From Halocaridina rubra (lineage: Eukaryota > Arthropoda > Malacostraca > Decapoda > Atyidae), in the NCBI GenBank assembly GCA_037179515.1, contig JAXCGZ010002331.1, positions 1 to 64,000 of the forward strand: a stretch of 64,000 bases of DNA, read 5' to 3'. Below, in pieces: positions 51,916-64,000 of the stretch. The position numbers and the translations under genes were made by a program. How positions within the stretch are numbered: position 1 is the stretch's first letter; each line of letters begins with the position of its first letter. The notes beneath the pieces are model-generated. The model was not told the DNA's origin. It was given only the letters and a program-made list of their open reading frames with translations, and ran no database searches.

Positions 51916-52099
51916 GTTCCCGTTTTACGTCACGGATTCCCTTTTCAACCAAATGCTAGGACGGTTGCCTTCTTGTTTTGGCAGATGAAATCGTTACTCT
52001 GAGTGCATGCCCTTGCTAACCTCAGACCGTGACGGGGCGCAAACCCTCGACCTGACGCCTCAGAGTCGCGGACGCTACCGTTCGAGCCATGGTGACTAC
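51916..52099 (-). mobile_element. SINE-A copy 3
   Basis: Well conserved: B-box complement 'gggcgcaaaccctcgacctg' at about 52,035 and A-box side 'gctaccgttcgagccatggt' ending 52,099. It lacks the 'gcgaaggact' block seen in copies 2 and 4. Confidence 0.85.
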
Positions 52100-52609
52100 T
52101 TAGAAGATAACATACTCTGATACTTCTTAATGCTTGAACCCATCATATGACCCTAGAATAAGTAGAAAATACAGTTCCAATAAAACTTTCATATTTATAA
52201 GTCAGACTCTCTTTGTAAAGATACATGATGTTTAGAAAAATGTTTATTAAAATTCTTTTGAAATGTGAACGTGTTGATTGAGCTCCTCTTTCACCAAGGT
52301 GTTCATCATTATCTTAATTTTTCCTGAACTGTTTGAGTGCAATTAATGCTACCTAATTTCTATAAAGGGTTTCCTTAAAATATTCTTAAGCAATATGCGA
52401 CTGAAACCCAAATTAATTCTCGCAAATAAATCAAGTCTCAAATACATTTAAACCAAATGCAAACTTTGAGTTTTAAACTTACTATTCTAAATTTTCTTCA
52501 GCGATATATTACTTTGTGCTATACTTGCATTCATATATCTTGACTTCTTTTCAAAGAAACCTCTGCTTTTACTTACCTGCAAAGGTAACTGAAAGACTGT
52601 AACACGAAA

Positions 52610-52845
<236 letters not shown>

Positions 52846-52847
52846 TG

Positions 52848-55122
52848 ATTACCTAATTGTGCTTACGGGAGAGAGCCCAAAGCTTGTATCTTCCCATCTC
52901 CTGATCGGTTCCATATTGTACTTGGTGATACTTAGCATACCTGTTCTTAAAACTATGGATTGAGTTAGCATTAACTACCTCCTCGCTTAGCGTATTCCAA
53001 TTATCAACTACTCTTACACTAGAAAAGTACTTCCTTACATCCTGCAAACAAGTTTTCTAACGAAGCTTCAAACTATGACCTCTAGTTCTAGAGCCAGCCA
53101 TATCGATCCTTATCCACTCTCTCATAACCATGAAGGAATTTAAAGACTGTCACCATATCCCCCCTCAATCTTATAGCTTTCGAGTGTTGGTATGTCTAAT
53201 TCCCCCAGCCTCTCATCATGACTGAGATATCGTATTTCTGGCACCAGTTTCGTGGCATGTCTTTGAACTTTTTCAAGTTTAACTACCGTATGTGCTTTTT
53301 CAAGTGCGGATTCCAAAAGGGGACTGCATATTCAAGTTTTGGCCTCACATAGCTTACACATATAGTTCTAAACATTTCCTTGTCCATGTGCCTGAAGGTT
53401 ACCCTTACATTTGCTAAGAAAGCATATGCTGCCCTTACTATGCCATTTATATGCATTTCTGGGGACAAATCTGAAAGTATGTTTACTCCTAGATCTTTCT
53501 CATTCTCTGTCTCTTGAAGTTGTACTCCTGCTGCCAAGTAGTCAAGCTTGGGCCATTTTACACTTGTACCCATTCTCATTACCTTACACTTTGAAGTACG
53601 GAATTGCATTAGCCACTTTTCTGACCACTCATGCAGACTATTTAGATCTTCCTGAAGTTTTCTACCATTGTTCTCGTTTCTTACTTTCTTCACAATCTTT
53701 GCATCATCTGCAAACATATTCAAGAATGAATTTACAGACTCTGGTATGTCATTTACATATACAAGGAACAAAAGTGGCCCTAAAACTTGAACCCTGTGGA
53801 ACTTCACTACTAACTCTTCTCCATTCAGACACTGAGTATCTTACTCTAACCCTTTGTTCCCTTCCTTCTAAGTAAGTTTTTATCCATTCCAAGACATTTC
53901 CACCTATTTTAGCCATTGCTTGCAGCTTCCTAATAAGTCTCCCGTGTGGGACAGTGTCAAATGCTCTCTGAAATTCTAGGAATATGCAATCTGCCCAACC
54001 CTCTCTTTCCTGTAAGATTCGGCTTACCTCAACATAAAATTCTAATAAGTTTGTTACTGTTGATCTACCTTCTCTGAAGCCATGTTGTCTCACTGACAAA
54101 AAGTTGAAGGATTCCTAGTGAAGAGAGATATTTTTCCTCAGTAGTTTCTCCATAACTTTGCAAACTATGCTGATCAAGGAAACTGGTCTATAGTTTAGAG
54201 CTGTATCCCTCCTTCCCTTTTTGAAGATAGGTATCACGTTCTCTTGTTTCCAGCATCTTGGAATCTCCCCTGACTCCGGTGACTTTTTAAATATGATACT
54301 TAGTGCCACTGATATTGAGTTTGCGCATTTTTTAAGTACATGAGGGGATATATCATCAGGACTTGTAGCTTTATGGACATCTAACTCCATCAGCGCTTTG
54401 CATACCTCTGTGGCTGAAAGGATGATGTTCTCTAATACCAACCCATGAGATTCTATCACTGCAATCTGAGGGGGTGGGGTATTTTCTACTGTAAATACTG
54501 ACTGAAACTCCTTGTTCAATTCTTTCTATATCTCTTCATCCGTCTCAGTGATGCTTCCATCCGCTCTCTTAAGCCTTAAAACCTGTTTTTTTACCTTCAG
54601 TTTTCCTCTGATAAAGCTGTGGAAAAGCTTAGGATTTTCTTTAGCCTTCCTGGTGATGTCCCTTTCATAGTTTCTCTCTGCCTCTCTTCTTTTACTTAGG
54701 TAAGCATTTCTTGCTCTTTTGTAGGTTTGCCAGGCATTTATATTTTCCTCCTCCTGTACCTTTTCCAGCATTTCTCTCTCCACTCCTTAGCTCTTTTAAA
54801 CTCATTATCGAACCAGTATCTCTCTGGCATGAATTACACCTACTTTGGTGACAGGTATAGCAATCTACTATCTTCCCATATTTCTCATAAAAGTTGCTGT
54901 ACATTTCTTGTAAAATAAGGACCTCCAGTCAATAACTGCAAAAAGCTCATTCATTTTTATATAAGCTCCTTTCGGATAGTTCCTCCTCATGACCTCAGTG
55001 CCTATACTCTCGGGCAGATATACTCCATCAACAACACACAGTGGTCACTCTTTCAAATTGGGGGTTCATACTCAATTTTTTCAATATCCAACACGTTATC
55101 TGTGAATACTAGATCAAGTAGT
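52848..55122 (-). mobile_element. CR1/Jockey-type LINE, longest copy (endonuclease end to 3' end)
   Basis: The minus strand begins with the tail of an APE-type endonuclease ([27 protein letters not shown] at about 55,110-55,050), followed by a linker rich in RKAKENPKLFHSFIRGK, the RT fingers (ATSPDDISPHVLK, NYRPVSLISIVCKVMEKL), the RT core with the catalytic FADDAK, and the usual C-terminus. Multiple stops and shifts. It identifies the family as a non-LTR element with an endonuclease. It lies in a POT1-like intron. Confidence 0.9.
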
Positions 55123-55123
55123 G

Positions 55124-55284
<161 letters not shown>

Positions 55285-55324
55285 TGAATTTTGATAAGCA
55301 GCACATAGGTTAAAGTCTTCTAAG

Positions 55325-55560
55325 TGTTTAATTATACAATAATAGTAATAATAATATAATGATGATAATGATGATAATGATGATAATAATAATAATAATA
55401 ATAATAATAATTATAATAATAAAGCCTCTCATATTTATATCATTATTATTATTTGAAAAGCAGCACTTAGGCTAAAGTCTTCTGTGTTTACTTATACAGT
55501 AATAGTAATAAGTATAATAATTATAATAATAGAGCCTCTCATATTTATAGTATCATTAAT
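55325..55560. repeat. AAT/GAT microsatellite and a short duplication
   Basis: ATAATG and AAT units at 55,330-55,425. 'aagcagca..taggctaaagtcttct' and 'aataaagcctctcatatttat' occur twice around it (about 55,295/55,458 and 55,420/55,530). Confidence 0.8.
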
Positions 55561-55898
55561 ACTTTAATGAATGGTAATAGCATAAGTAATAAAGTGCAGT
55601 ACAGTAAAATGCTGTATTAGACAAACACACATACACAATACATATACCTTATGTATGTATCTCTTATTAATACTATTATTATTATCCAAAAAATACTTTT
55701 GAGGCTATGCATAATACACTTAGGCCAGTAGGTTGGCTATCGTGTTGAAAAGACGGCTGGTTGCTACCCCCAAAACTGGTATACCCTGGGCCTCTTCCCT
55801 TTCCTCACAGTGTGCACAGTATGGGTGTATTAGACAAACACGCATATTTAAAACCATTAGTAGGAGGTCGCCTGAGTTTTTCTCTCTCTCTCTCTCTC

Positions 55899-56065
55899 TT
55901 ATAGCACAGTGGTAATGCGCTGGCTTCACATTCACGAGGTCAAGAGATTGGTTCCCGTCCAAGACCGAGAGTTTAAGCTGTCTACTGGCAAGTTACTGCT
56001 GTGGCTGGGCACCACAGTGGGGGGTTGGGGCTTGCCCCGGCTGACGAATACCCATTGTATAATGG
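55899..56065 (+). mobile_element. SINE-B copy 3
   Basis: A-box-like 'tagcacagtggtaatgcgct', B-box-like region degraded, body with 'ggcaccacagtggggggttg'. Immediately preceded by a short CT run. Confidence 0.75.
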
Positions 56066-56249
56066 AAATAAAGGTTTTTTATTAGTATTATTATATCATA
56101 TGTATTATTGTTATTATTATTACTATCATCATTATTATTGTGTTGTTGTGAGACATCAAACTGACGCTATCGGATTATTTTATTATTATATATTGAGACA
56201 TTAAACTGATGCAAACGCTAAGAACTTTTCATGCCTCTATTTATACAAT

Positions 56250-57620
56250 GTCCTTCTTTCCACTCTATAACTATTTCCTTTAACCAGTTTCTACCAAATA
56301 GTGCCGAACCATCAATTTTTTACAATATACAAAGGCATTTTCTCTTTATTTTTCCATAGTGAAAAAATCCATGCATCATTTCCCATAAACTTTAACTTAT
56401 CTGATCATATTTAGGTTAATGATTGATTTATGAATTTCAAGATCAAGAAAAATCTTTTCTTCACGGTTTTGGATATAAGTGACAAAGAGGCTCCTGTGAT
56501 ATGTTCCACTGTGATCTTTCATTTGTGTAAATGTATACTTAAATCTATTTTCTTTACACTTCCAACTGTAATTTCCTTAGATATTTTCTTTTCCAGAATA
56601 CTACTTATTACCTTTTTAACTTCAAGAAGGGTCAATTTCCTTTGAATCAATGGTATCAGGATTTTCTACAACAGAGAATTTTATGTAATGAAGACAAAGG
56701 ACTTTTTCTTTGTCTGATTCTGGAGCAATGCTATTTCCTGATTCTATAACTCTTTTTAATTTTATTAGTTTCTTCTTGCCGAATACATATACAAGACTTC
56801 TCCTCTCTTTCATTTCCATGTGCATTTTCTACCCAAATACCCTATTCTTCTGCATAATACGAAGTCTGTAAAAAATGTTGTAAGGGGCGTGATTATTTTT
56901 GCTGCATCAAAAACATTCTTTCCTTTTAGCAGTCTTCATGACTGTTGTGGTTCCTTCACAGTGAATTTGTTTTAACTTGTTACATAGACATTTCACTTCC
57001 AAATGCTTTTGTGAACAATGTTTTCATAGATAAGTCTTGTTCACTCAACAGGTTCCTTTGAATATTTGCATCCTACAGTCCAATCACAAATATATCTCTC
57101 AGCAATTCCTTCACAAAATTTGCAACTTAATATAGTTCTGAAAATATTCTAAGTTCTGTTATATTCTGAGTGACAATTTCATTGTGGCGTTGTTTTCTGG
57201 TAAAAAATATGTACCATTCGATGATGTTGATTGGCATTGGAGTCAAATGATCTTTCAGTAATTTTACTAGCTCATGCAAGGAGTTTTCATTGGGATTAGC
57301 AAGTTGAAGCAGTGTTCTAATTAAGCCATAAGTGTTACTTCCAATTACAATCCAAAGCACTGACTTTTTCTACTCTTTCCCTTCACTGTCCTCAGTGTCA
57401 TATACTAGAAAATATTATTCCAATTGGTTCATAGAATCAACCAAATCATCCCAGCAATCTTTCATGAATAAGGTACAAAACAGCAATATTTCGCGGTTAC
57501 CAAAAGTATTTAGGCTGACTTTTCTTTCCCACCGAAACTTCGTGGAATCATCTGAAATGCTGAGTATGCAACACTTCCTAATCTATACAAAAAGCACTGT
57601 CATCATATCTTTTAATTATC
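56250..57620 (-). mobile_element. Decayed gypsy gag-protease
   Basis: The minus strand reads, with many breaks, WKSYMERLEQYF-like residues near 57,420, then LWIVIGSNTYGLIRTLLQ, LVKLLKDHLTP and TRKQRHNEIVTQNITELR, the standard capsid region of gypsy gag. Toward 56,300 the readings resemble a protease-proximal segment ending in 'MPLYIV'. No RT follows downstream, so the element is truncated. Confidence 0.65.
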
Positions 57621-57639
57621 CCTTAACTTCAATTTGAAG

Positions 57640-59480
57640 TCATACCTGTGTATTTCCTTTTTATCATCGTCACCACTTTTACATATTAAGTAAATAGAAG
57701 GTCTAAAGAAACACCGCATTCAAAAGAATATCGTAATGCGATCTTGTTTACAAACAATGATGATTGCGGTAAATGTGATTATCAATAAATTTTAGCAGCT
57801 ACCAATAAGTTAAGCAAACAGCACTAAGTTATAGGCTACAAACAACACCATTCCTTTGAAACAAACAAAAAACTAATTCATTCCATCACTTGTAGGCCCA
57901 TCCCTTTTTAATACCAATATCCCCATTCAATATACCAATTATACATATTCCACCAATGACTTCATAAAACCCTCTAACTAATTTACACTCAAATTCTTTT
58001 TCTCTCATTTTCACCCATTATTTGTTATTTACTAATGTCGTTAAGACATTCATAACAAGGTGGAGCTACATATTAGATAAAGCACTACTTGAAATGATAG
58101 AAACCTCCAATTAAATCCTCTATTTTATATCCCTCTGCTCTTCGCTTATTAATAATACTAGGGAAATCGACATCATGAAGTGCAAGAATTGGGTGCTAAT
58201 CTTGCTTCACTGAATCTGAATGGGTCTAATTCACTCTCATGGAATGCGATTAGGTCTTAGTGATCCCATATATGGAGAATATATGTGATTGGCAACGGCA
58301 TTCGGTAGTAAAACAAAGGAAAAACTAACCTTGGTCGCCAAGAGACTAGCAAGAAACAACGACCCAACATGGGCATGGGAATCGCGCCTAAAGCCCATAA
58401 TCACTTATGAGAAAAGATATAAGATAAATATCAACATAATATGGCCAAGCCCCCTCTAGGTTGTGTGAGGATGGTTACTTAGTTCCCTCTGCTAACAGGT
58501 TGGTCAACAAATATGCTTCAAGCCTAATACATTTTTAAACAACAAGAGTATACAAGTCTTTACAAATACCTGTCAAGGTGATGGCAATACCATATATAAG
58601 CCAAATGAAAGCTACATGTGTTCTCTATTCAGCCCCTCTGGATTTGAGGAGTCTTCCTTTCTTTACAGCATCTCATTTCACATCTATCTCCCGCAGATAG
58701 TGATTCCTCTAAACCATTTTCCGACTTCACTTCCATTATCATATTCAAATAATACCCAACTACAACAATGTTCTCCTTCCAAATTCTCATCACTTTCATG
58801 ATAGCTAAGAATCTGGTTCAAATTCCTGATTTTTCATAATTTAATATTAAAATGCAGAAGTATGATGTGATGACCAAGACTGCAATTTCGTTCATCAAGA
58901 AGAAAAGATTCTATTAAGCCAAATATATTCACAAATAAAGGGTCAGGCATATCAATTCTTCCATTTTAAATATGAAACATATCTGACCTTAACCTAATCA
59001 CCATACATTTTCTGAGTCACTGACAAGTAGCATAAATGCTAACTCACTCTAGTCATTCTTTGTGATGCAATAATTCTATATAACAGAGCTGTTTTGTATT
59101 AAAATTCTTAAAGCACTTAACATCTCTACTACCCTACTCATTAGATGGGTAATATAAATACACTTGAATAAAGTTTTGAAAATAATCCATAATTGAGTAA
59201 CCTTAATCAGGTATTTATAACCTAGCATATGCCTTCAGTTATAGAATTTTGCTGCATTCTGCATAGTGATATGAAACCTTTCAATAAAATAATATTTATA
59301 ATGTTGGTTTCCAAAGTACCAAGTACTAATATGCAGCATTATCTAAGATACCTTAATTTGCAATGTACGTTCACCTGATGAACTGCCCTTAGAGTTTAAA
59401 AAAGAAGCATTCTTCAATTTCGTTACATCTCTCTACTTAGCTGATCCACTTTCAATGCATACAGGTAATGGAGGAATCTG
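57640..59480. other. Unassigned intron sequence
   Basis: Should contain POT1-like middle exons if the model is right. A minus-strand open stretch near 58,780-58,690 starts after a ctag-type acceptor but has no family resemblance; not called. Confidence 0.35.
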
Positions 59481-59486
59481 ACTATG

Positions 59487-59680
59487 ACCCTGCTTTACAT
59501 CACAAACTTCCTCTTCTAATAAGAGCTACGATGGTGCCTTCTTGCGAAGGACTTAGGTTTTGGAAGTGCGACCATTACCCTGAGTGAATGCTCTTTCTAA
59601 CCTCAGACCATGTCGGGTCTTGAACTGACAACCTGACAAATCAAAGCTGCATGCATTACCAACCCAGCCAATGTGGCCAC
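59487..59680 (-). mobile_element. SINE-A copy 4 (old)
   Basis: Same layout as the other copies ('tgccttcttgcgaaggact', 'cagaccatgtcgggtcttga') but B-box complement changed to 'ggtcttgaactgacaacctg' and more substitutions. Confidence 0.75.
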
Positions 59681-60204
59681 ATGGAGGAATGAAAATAAAT
59701 GAGATGCTTATTATATCCAATTTGGCAAAAAGGCTATCTGAAGAGGTGCATGCACTTCCTAGTCCCTACAACGTTTGTATTATCAAAACTGGTGAGTGCA
59801 AACACATTTAATCTTCTTGTATATGTGGACTTCCTCATATACTCCTCATTAATCATATCCTTTGCATACAATCTACTTTAAAACTTTCATTATATCGTTA
59901 AATCCTGCTCAATAACGAGGGAAGCTTAAGGATACTAGTATCCTGAATCCCTAATTAAAAAGATATAAATGATCCCTGGTAACACTGTTTCAGGTAAACT
60001 GATATAAACCTACAGATATACTTGAAAAAATTCACTTGCATGCAAAGATTGGGATGCTGTACACCCTTTGAAGTGGAAAGTAATAGTTTCAAAATCAAAC
60101 AAATTCAGTTTAGTAAAATAATCCATATTTAAACATCAATGCGCATGAATACAAATGCATTTTTTAAATATATAATGCTATGCACTCTAGAATATTCTTC
60201 TTAC

Positions 60205-60345
60205 CTTTCTCACGTGAATATGGATTAGAAGATGATATATATATGCCATACACCACGCCAGGTACAATTGATATTATTGGTTCTTCAGATTCTCGATTAT
60301 CCAGCAAGTCTTTCAAAGACATATATGAAACATTTTGACTGCATA
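60205..60345 (-). CDS. POT1-like exon, OB1 start
   Basis: The acceptor tattttgttttcag ends at 60,346; the donor gtaaga starts at 60,204. It encodes VSYMSLKDLL, then PIISIVPGVVYGIYISSSNP and YSREKG. The pattern Y..L..L....I..V.GVV......P..S.G is that of the first strand pair of POT1 OB1. The exon ends one base into a codon. Confidence 0.55.
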
Positions 60346-60989
60346 CTGAAAACAAAATAAAAGAAAAGTATTTATCAACTTGCATAACATTGGAATATAC
60401 TGATCAAGCAAAAAAAGTTTCATTGACCTTAGAAGGGTAAGGAGAATATGAGTACTGTATTCTATATTAGGATTTATGAATATCCAACTAGTGGTTCCTT
60501 TCTACAGCAGATGATACTGGTGTCCTCTATGGCAGATGATACAGGAGTGATTCTCTGGTTTCACTGTGGGCTAAAAAGTAAACTTCCTCTAGAAAGGAGT
60601 TTGAAGTTCAGGCTGACGAAACTCTCATTGTCCTTGTTTATTAATTCCCCAACCACCTGAAGTTGGGCAATTAAGAGTAACTGACCCTTACGGGTTCCTA
60701 ACAATAGCAATAAAGTATACTTCTTCAAAAAATCAAGTAAGCTCATAATAATAAAAACTAAAATTCACAATGTCTTTATGACATATTCTCCCATAGAGAT
60801 GGAGTCTCAGGAAAAATAATAAAAATCTGGGTTAGCTGCAAAATTAACTTTTCTCCCAAAACGAGATATTGTATTTTTCTGTGAGGAAAAAACTGGGGTC
60901 GGTGATAATTCGTGGAATACCACTACTAATGTCTTTTGGAAGACATGATTCAGACATAATTACAAGTGAATCAGATAATACAGGATCAC

Positions 60990-62300
60990 TAGTTTCACCA
61001 GAAACTGCATCTGATAGGCTACTAGATAAGATTTGAGAATCATTTTGAAAAACACATACAGTATGATAGTTTACACATGATCCTTCAGGTAATATTGCAG
61101 CTTGCCAATGTTTATAGACATATCTTAAAATATTTATCATGTCGCTCAGTCACTGGAAAAGGACCCATATATGATGCTTCCAATGGTTTTTTGACACAAT
61201 CCACTCGAACCCAAACTTTAAGTACACTGCACAAGTCACTTGGGATTTTTGAAACTCTCAGCATTGTTGAGGTCTGACAAATGAGTAAACTCAATGTCGC
61301 TCATTCACATAAAAGTTTTTATAAAATCTACTCTAGAACCTGATGTGTCAGGAGGTTTCAAAAATAAACCAAGAGGATAAAGAGGAAATTTTCATGTCAC
61401 TAAAGTGAAAGGTAAATAACCTGAGGTCTGGAATACAACATTGACCAAGGAGGAAAACTGGCATGGTATTGAGCCAATTTGCTGTTTGGTCATTAATACT
61501 GCCTTTTAGGTCATAAGCAAACATTCTATCATTCCTTTACTCTAGAGACCTATCCACTTAGGAATGCATGGGCAATTGCTTTTAATGTAACTCCAATTAG
61601 AGGTTCAGCTTCAATCCACTTGGTACAACAAGCAATACAAGTTGGCAGTTATCAGTAAGGAGGTTGGAATTCTCCACTAGGAAGAAAACGGAAGAAAACA
61701 GGGTGGCAAGGGGCCCGCAATCTCAATGTGAACCACATCAAATTGCTGACAAAAGGATTTCCAATGGTAAAATCTAGGATGTACTGTACTGTGTAACCTT
61801 TGTTGCTTAACAAGTCTGGCAGATAAATGTCCACTGATGCACATATTTGTCCATCCAAGGCCAAAGTATCTGGACTTGATAAGTCGAAGAGAATTTTATC
61901 CTTTCTGAGTGGTTGATGGACAAAATGACGAGGGGACTCCGAAGACACATCACAGTTGATTATCTGATTGTCAGTCAGTGGAAAAGCTTTGGGTCTGTTC
62001 TGGAAAGACTCTTCTTTGCATTCTTGGGCACTGGCCACTGCAGGCAAATCAAATCAGCAAAACAAAGATGACAATAGCTGGTCTTGAAACTCCATGTTGG
62101 TAATATACTCCATTTAGCATGAGAAACGGCTTTATTAAGTATCCGTCTTAGCTGGGTTCCTGCTATAAAAAGCAGAAACTAATGGTTTATGGTCTGTGAA
62201 TAATGTAACCTGCTGTCCTTCAATTGTCTTTGAAATGGAAGACTGCTAAATATGCAGACAAGAATTCGTGGTCAAACGGAGAGTACTTCCGCTGAGATTC
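60990..62300 (-). mobile_element. Decayed gypsy RNaseH-integrase
   Basis: The minus strand, 5' to 3', shows RNaseH-like YSPFDHEFLSAYLAVFHFK near 62,290, an integrase approach at 62,040-61,660 with ILFDLSSPDTLALDG, a broken core with 'CTKWIEAEPL' near 61,600, and a tail at 61,294-61,112 with VWVRVDCVKKPLEASYMGPF and HDKYFKI, the GPY/F-type end. Multiple stops. It may be a different insertion from the gag-protease piece at 56-57 kb, since their order is reversed. Confidence 0.65.
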
Positions 62301-62329
62301 AGATAGCTTCTAAGGAAGCGATTGTATAG

Positions 62330-64000
62330 TAGACTGAAGCACCTGGACTTCCTAGTTAATTTTAGACATAATAACCTGCCGGTTTATTGGAGGTGAGTGG
62401 GACTACCTGGAGTAGTTCTGGTGGGTCTAGACAACTTGTGCTGGCGAGTAAAAGTTCTTGACATTGGTAGCAGAACGAGGGTCCGAGATCAACAAAGGCG
62501 TCGTCCGGCAGCAGTAAGTGGCCACCGAACTTTGAGGATGAGTCGGTTCATGAAAACTGCAGGAAAGATATTGAGATCTGGTGTAAATTAACGGATCTGC
62601 CATAGAAAAAACAGGCATTAGCCATGCATTTGTCACTTGAAGGAAAGGCGAGGTTGGATTCCTCTGAGATTGAGATTAGGGATATGGAAAGTGATGATGG
62701 TGTTAAGACATTGTTAGATAAGCTTCAAGGTTTGATTTTGGCAGGTGCAGGACACAGGAAGTTTGCAGTATTCCAGGACTTGTATAATTTAAGGAAGCAA
62801 AGTGATCAAAATATTAGGAAATTTGTGTCAGTGTTCTGGCGGAGGAAGTGGAAGCTGACATGAAGGAAGAAGAGGCACTTATGGTAAGAGGTTTTCAGTG
62901 CGGAGGACGTGGGTCCCAAGGTGGTCATAGGGGAAGACTATCAACCAGATCAAGGGGATACCCCCATCCGTCCGCAAGTAGAAGGCAGAATCCTCTAAGA
63001 CCAGATGGGAAGTTGTCGAGGTGCTTGATATGTGACTCACGCTTCCACTGGGCATGGAACTGCCCAGAGGCGCATGAAAATACGCCTAATGAAGGGGACA
63101 CTGAGGCAGTGCATCTGTCATTATTTACAGGTTGTGCCGGAGGCAAGGACAAGCTCGCGAAGCTTGTAGGGGAGTCTGCTGGTTGTGCAGTTTTAGACTC
63201 AGGGTGCTCCACGACAGTGTGTGGTAGTACTTGGTTCATAATTTTGTGAAAAACATCAGTGCTTATGAGCGGACAGGCATTATTAAAGAATCTTTGGCTG
63301 CCGTATTTACCTTTGCCGACGGGGTCAACATTCCCTCCCTCAAGCTAGTCACTCTGCCATGTTTTATTGGTGGTATGAAAGCGGAGGTTGCGACTGACGT
63401 GGTGGATTGAAACACCCCATTACTCTTGAGTGGGCGGTCATGAAGAAGGCAAAGATGTTAATTAAATTTACAACTGACTAATTTAAGATTCAAGGAAGGA
63501 TTATTGATTTGTACACATCAGTATCAGGCCACTATTTGTTACTGATATCAGCATGACTAGTGCAGGAGCTGGGTGGAATGACTGCCTTGGCTGCCTTGCA
63601 GGGGAGAGATGTGAGGAAGATGGCTTACAAGCTCCACAGACAGTTTGGACACTCTACAGCGGCGAAGCTAATGAAACTCATTACTAATGCAGGGATTAAG
63701 AACTCAGAACTAGAACAGGCAGTCCGTAAGGTAACCGAGGAGTGTGAAACTTGTATTAAATTTGGAAAGGAGAGACCACGGCCGTTAGTCAGTTTGCATA
63801 TGGCATCTCGGTTCAAGATCATTGCCTTAGACCTTAAGGTTTGGGGTGCAAAATATTTTCTTGTCATCATTGACTTGGCTACACGATACTGTACAGCAAC
63901 AGTTATTGGGGATAAACGGGCTGCCATCATTATCAAGGCCCTGTTCCAGAGTTGGATTGTTATATTTGGAGCCCCAGGGAAAATCCTATCGGATAACGGT
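62330..64000 (+). mobile_element. Copia-order LTR retrotransposon, 5' half, cut by window end
   Basis: Primer-site-like tggtagcagaacgagg at 62,465, then gag from about 62,520 (MHLSLEGKARLDSSEIEIRD, MESDDGVKTLLDKL), a zinc knuckle (CLICDSRFHWAWNCPEAH) near 63,030, a protease-like CAVLDSGCSTTVCG near 63,190, then integrase from about 63,600 (KLHRQFGHSTAAKLMKLI, CETC, DLATRYCTATV, FGAPGKILSDNG). Integrase follows protease with no RT between, the Ty1/copia gene order. Frameshifts at about 62,850 and 63,245 and an in-frame TGA near 63,408 interrupt it. RT and RNaseH should lie to the right of the window. The 5' LTR start was not fixed. Confidence 0.75.
62465..62480 (+). promoter_or_regulatory. Primer-binding site of the copia-order element
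   Basis: tggtagcagaacgagg resembles the tggtagcagagc primer sites of elements that use initiator-Met tRNA. Confidence 0.5.

Noticed and set aside
58690..58790. Minus-strand open stretch considered as the missing OB1/OB2 exon
   Set aside because: It has an acceptor-like start in the right phase, but no OB-fold resemblance and no convincing donor.
60844..61140. 98-codon minus-strand frame
   Set aside because: It overlaps the decayed gypsy tail in another frame and shows no recognisable domain.

Overview
This is a stretch of animal nuclear genome, most likely from an arthropod and probably a decapod crustacean. Coding sequence is broken into short exons with GT/AG junctions and kilobase introns. 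About half of the window is recognisable repeat: long (TA)n, (CT)n, (GA)n and (AAT)n arrays, two tRNA-derived SINE families, one repeatedly copied CR1/Jockey-type LINE, several LTR retrotransposons and pogo/Tigger and mariner remnants. There are no bacterial operons, CRISPR arrays or phage genes. The species call is inference from the repeat profile.

Three host genes could be assembled by matching splice phases by eye. (1) On the + strand, four 3' exons (793-12,654) encode a protein with a PHD-type zinc finger followed by a region that resembles DUF6589; its 5' end is outside the window or unseen. (2) On the - strand, seven exons (30,632 down to 17,561) encode a GT10 alpha-1,3-fucosyltransferase, complete except for the N-terminal membrane-anchor exon. 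(3) On the - strand, four exons (60,345 down to 46,700) encode a candidate POT1-like telomere OB-fold protein: one N-terminal OB exon and three joined C-terminal exons with two CxxC pairs; the middle exons were not found.

Mobile DNA by region. 1-15 kb: Tigger-like fragments, a MITE and a near-perfect 190-bp hairpin 230 bp after the PHD gene's stop. 15-30 kb: a copia-like gag remnant, LINE copies, a mariner remnant with a duplicated N-terminal segment and an antisense gypsy element split by a SINE, most of these lying in fucosyltransferase introns. 31-32 kb: a 40-bp minisatellite. 33.2-38.3 kb: a nearly intact Ty3/gypsy element with 177-bp LTRs that match except at the 3' edge, inserted in an AAT microsatellite; its pol frame is interrupted by two single-base shifts in G runs. 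41-45 kb: a TIR element, a decayed gypsy integrase and a LINE RT fragment. 48-62 kb: LINE copies, decayed gypsy gag-pro and RNaseH-integrase blocks, SINEs. 62.3-64 kb: a copia-order element (gag, protease, integrase) running off the right edge.

I found no convincing new multi-gene system. The most informative items are the PHD gene, the POT1-like gene with a compact zinc region, the young gypsy insertion, the foldback hairpin, and the repeated abutment of (TA)n arrays on transposon ends.
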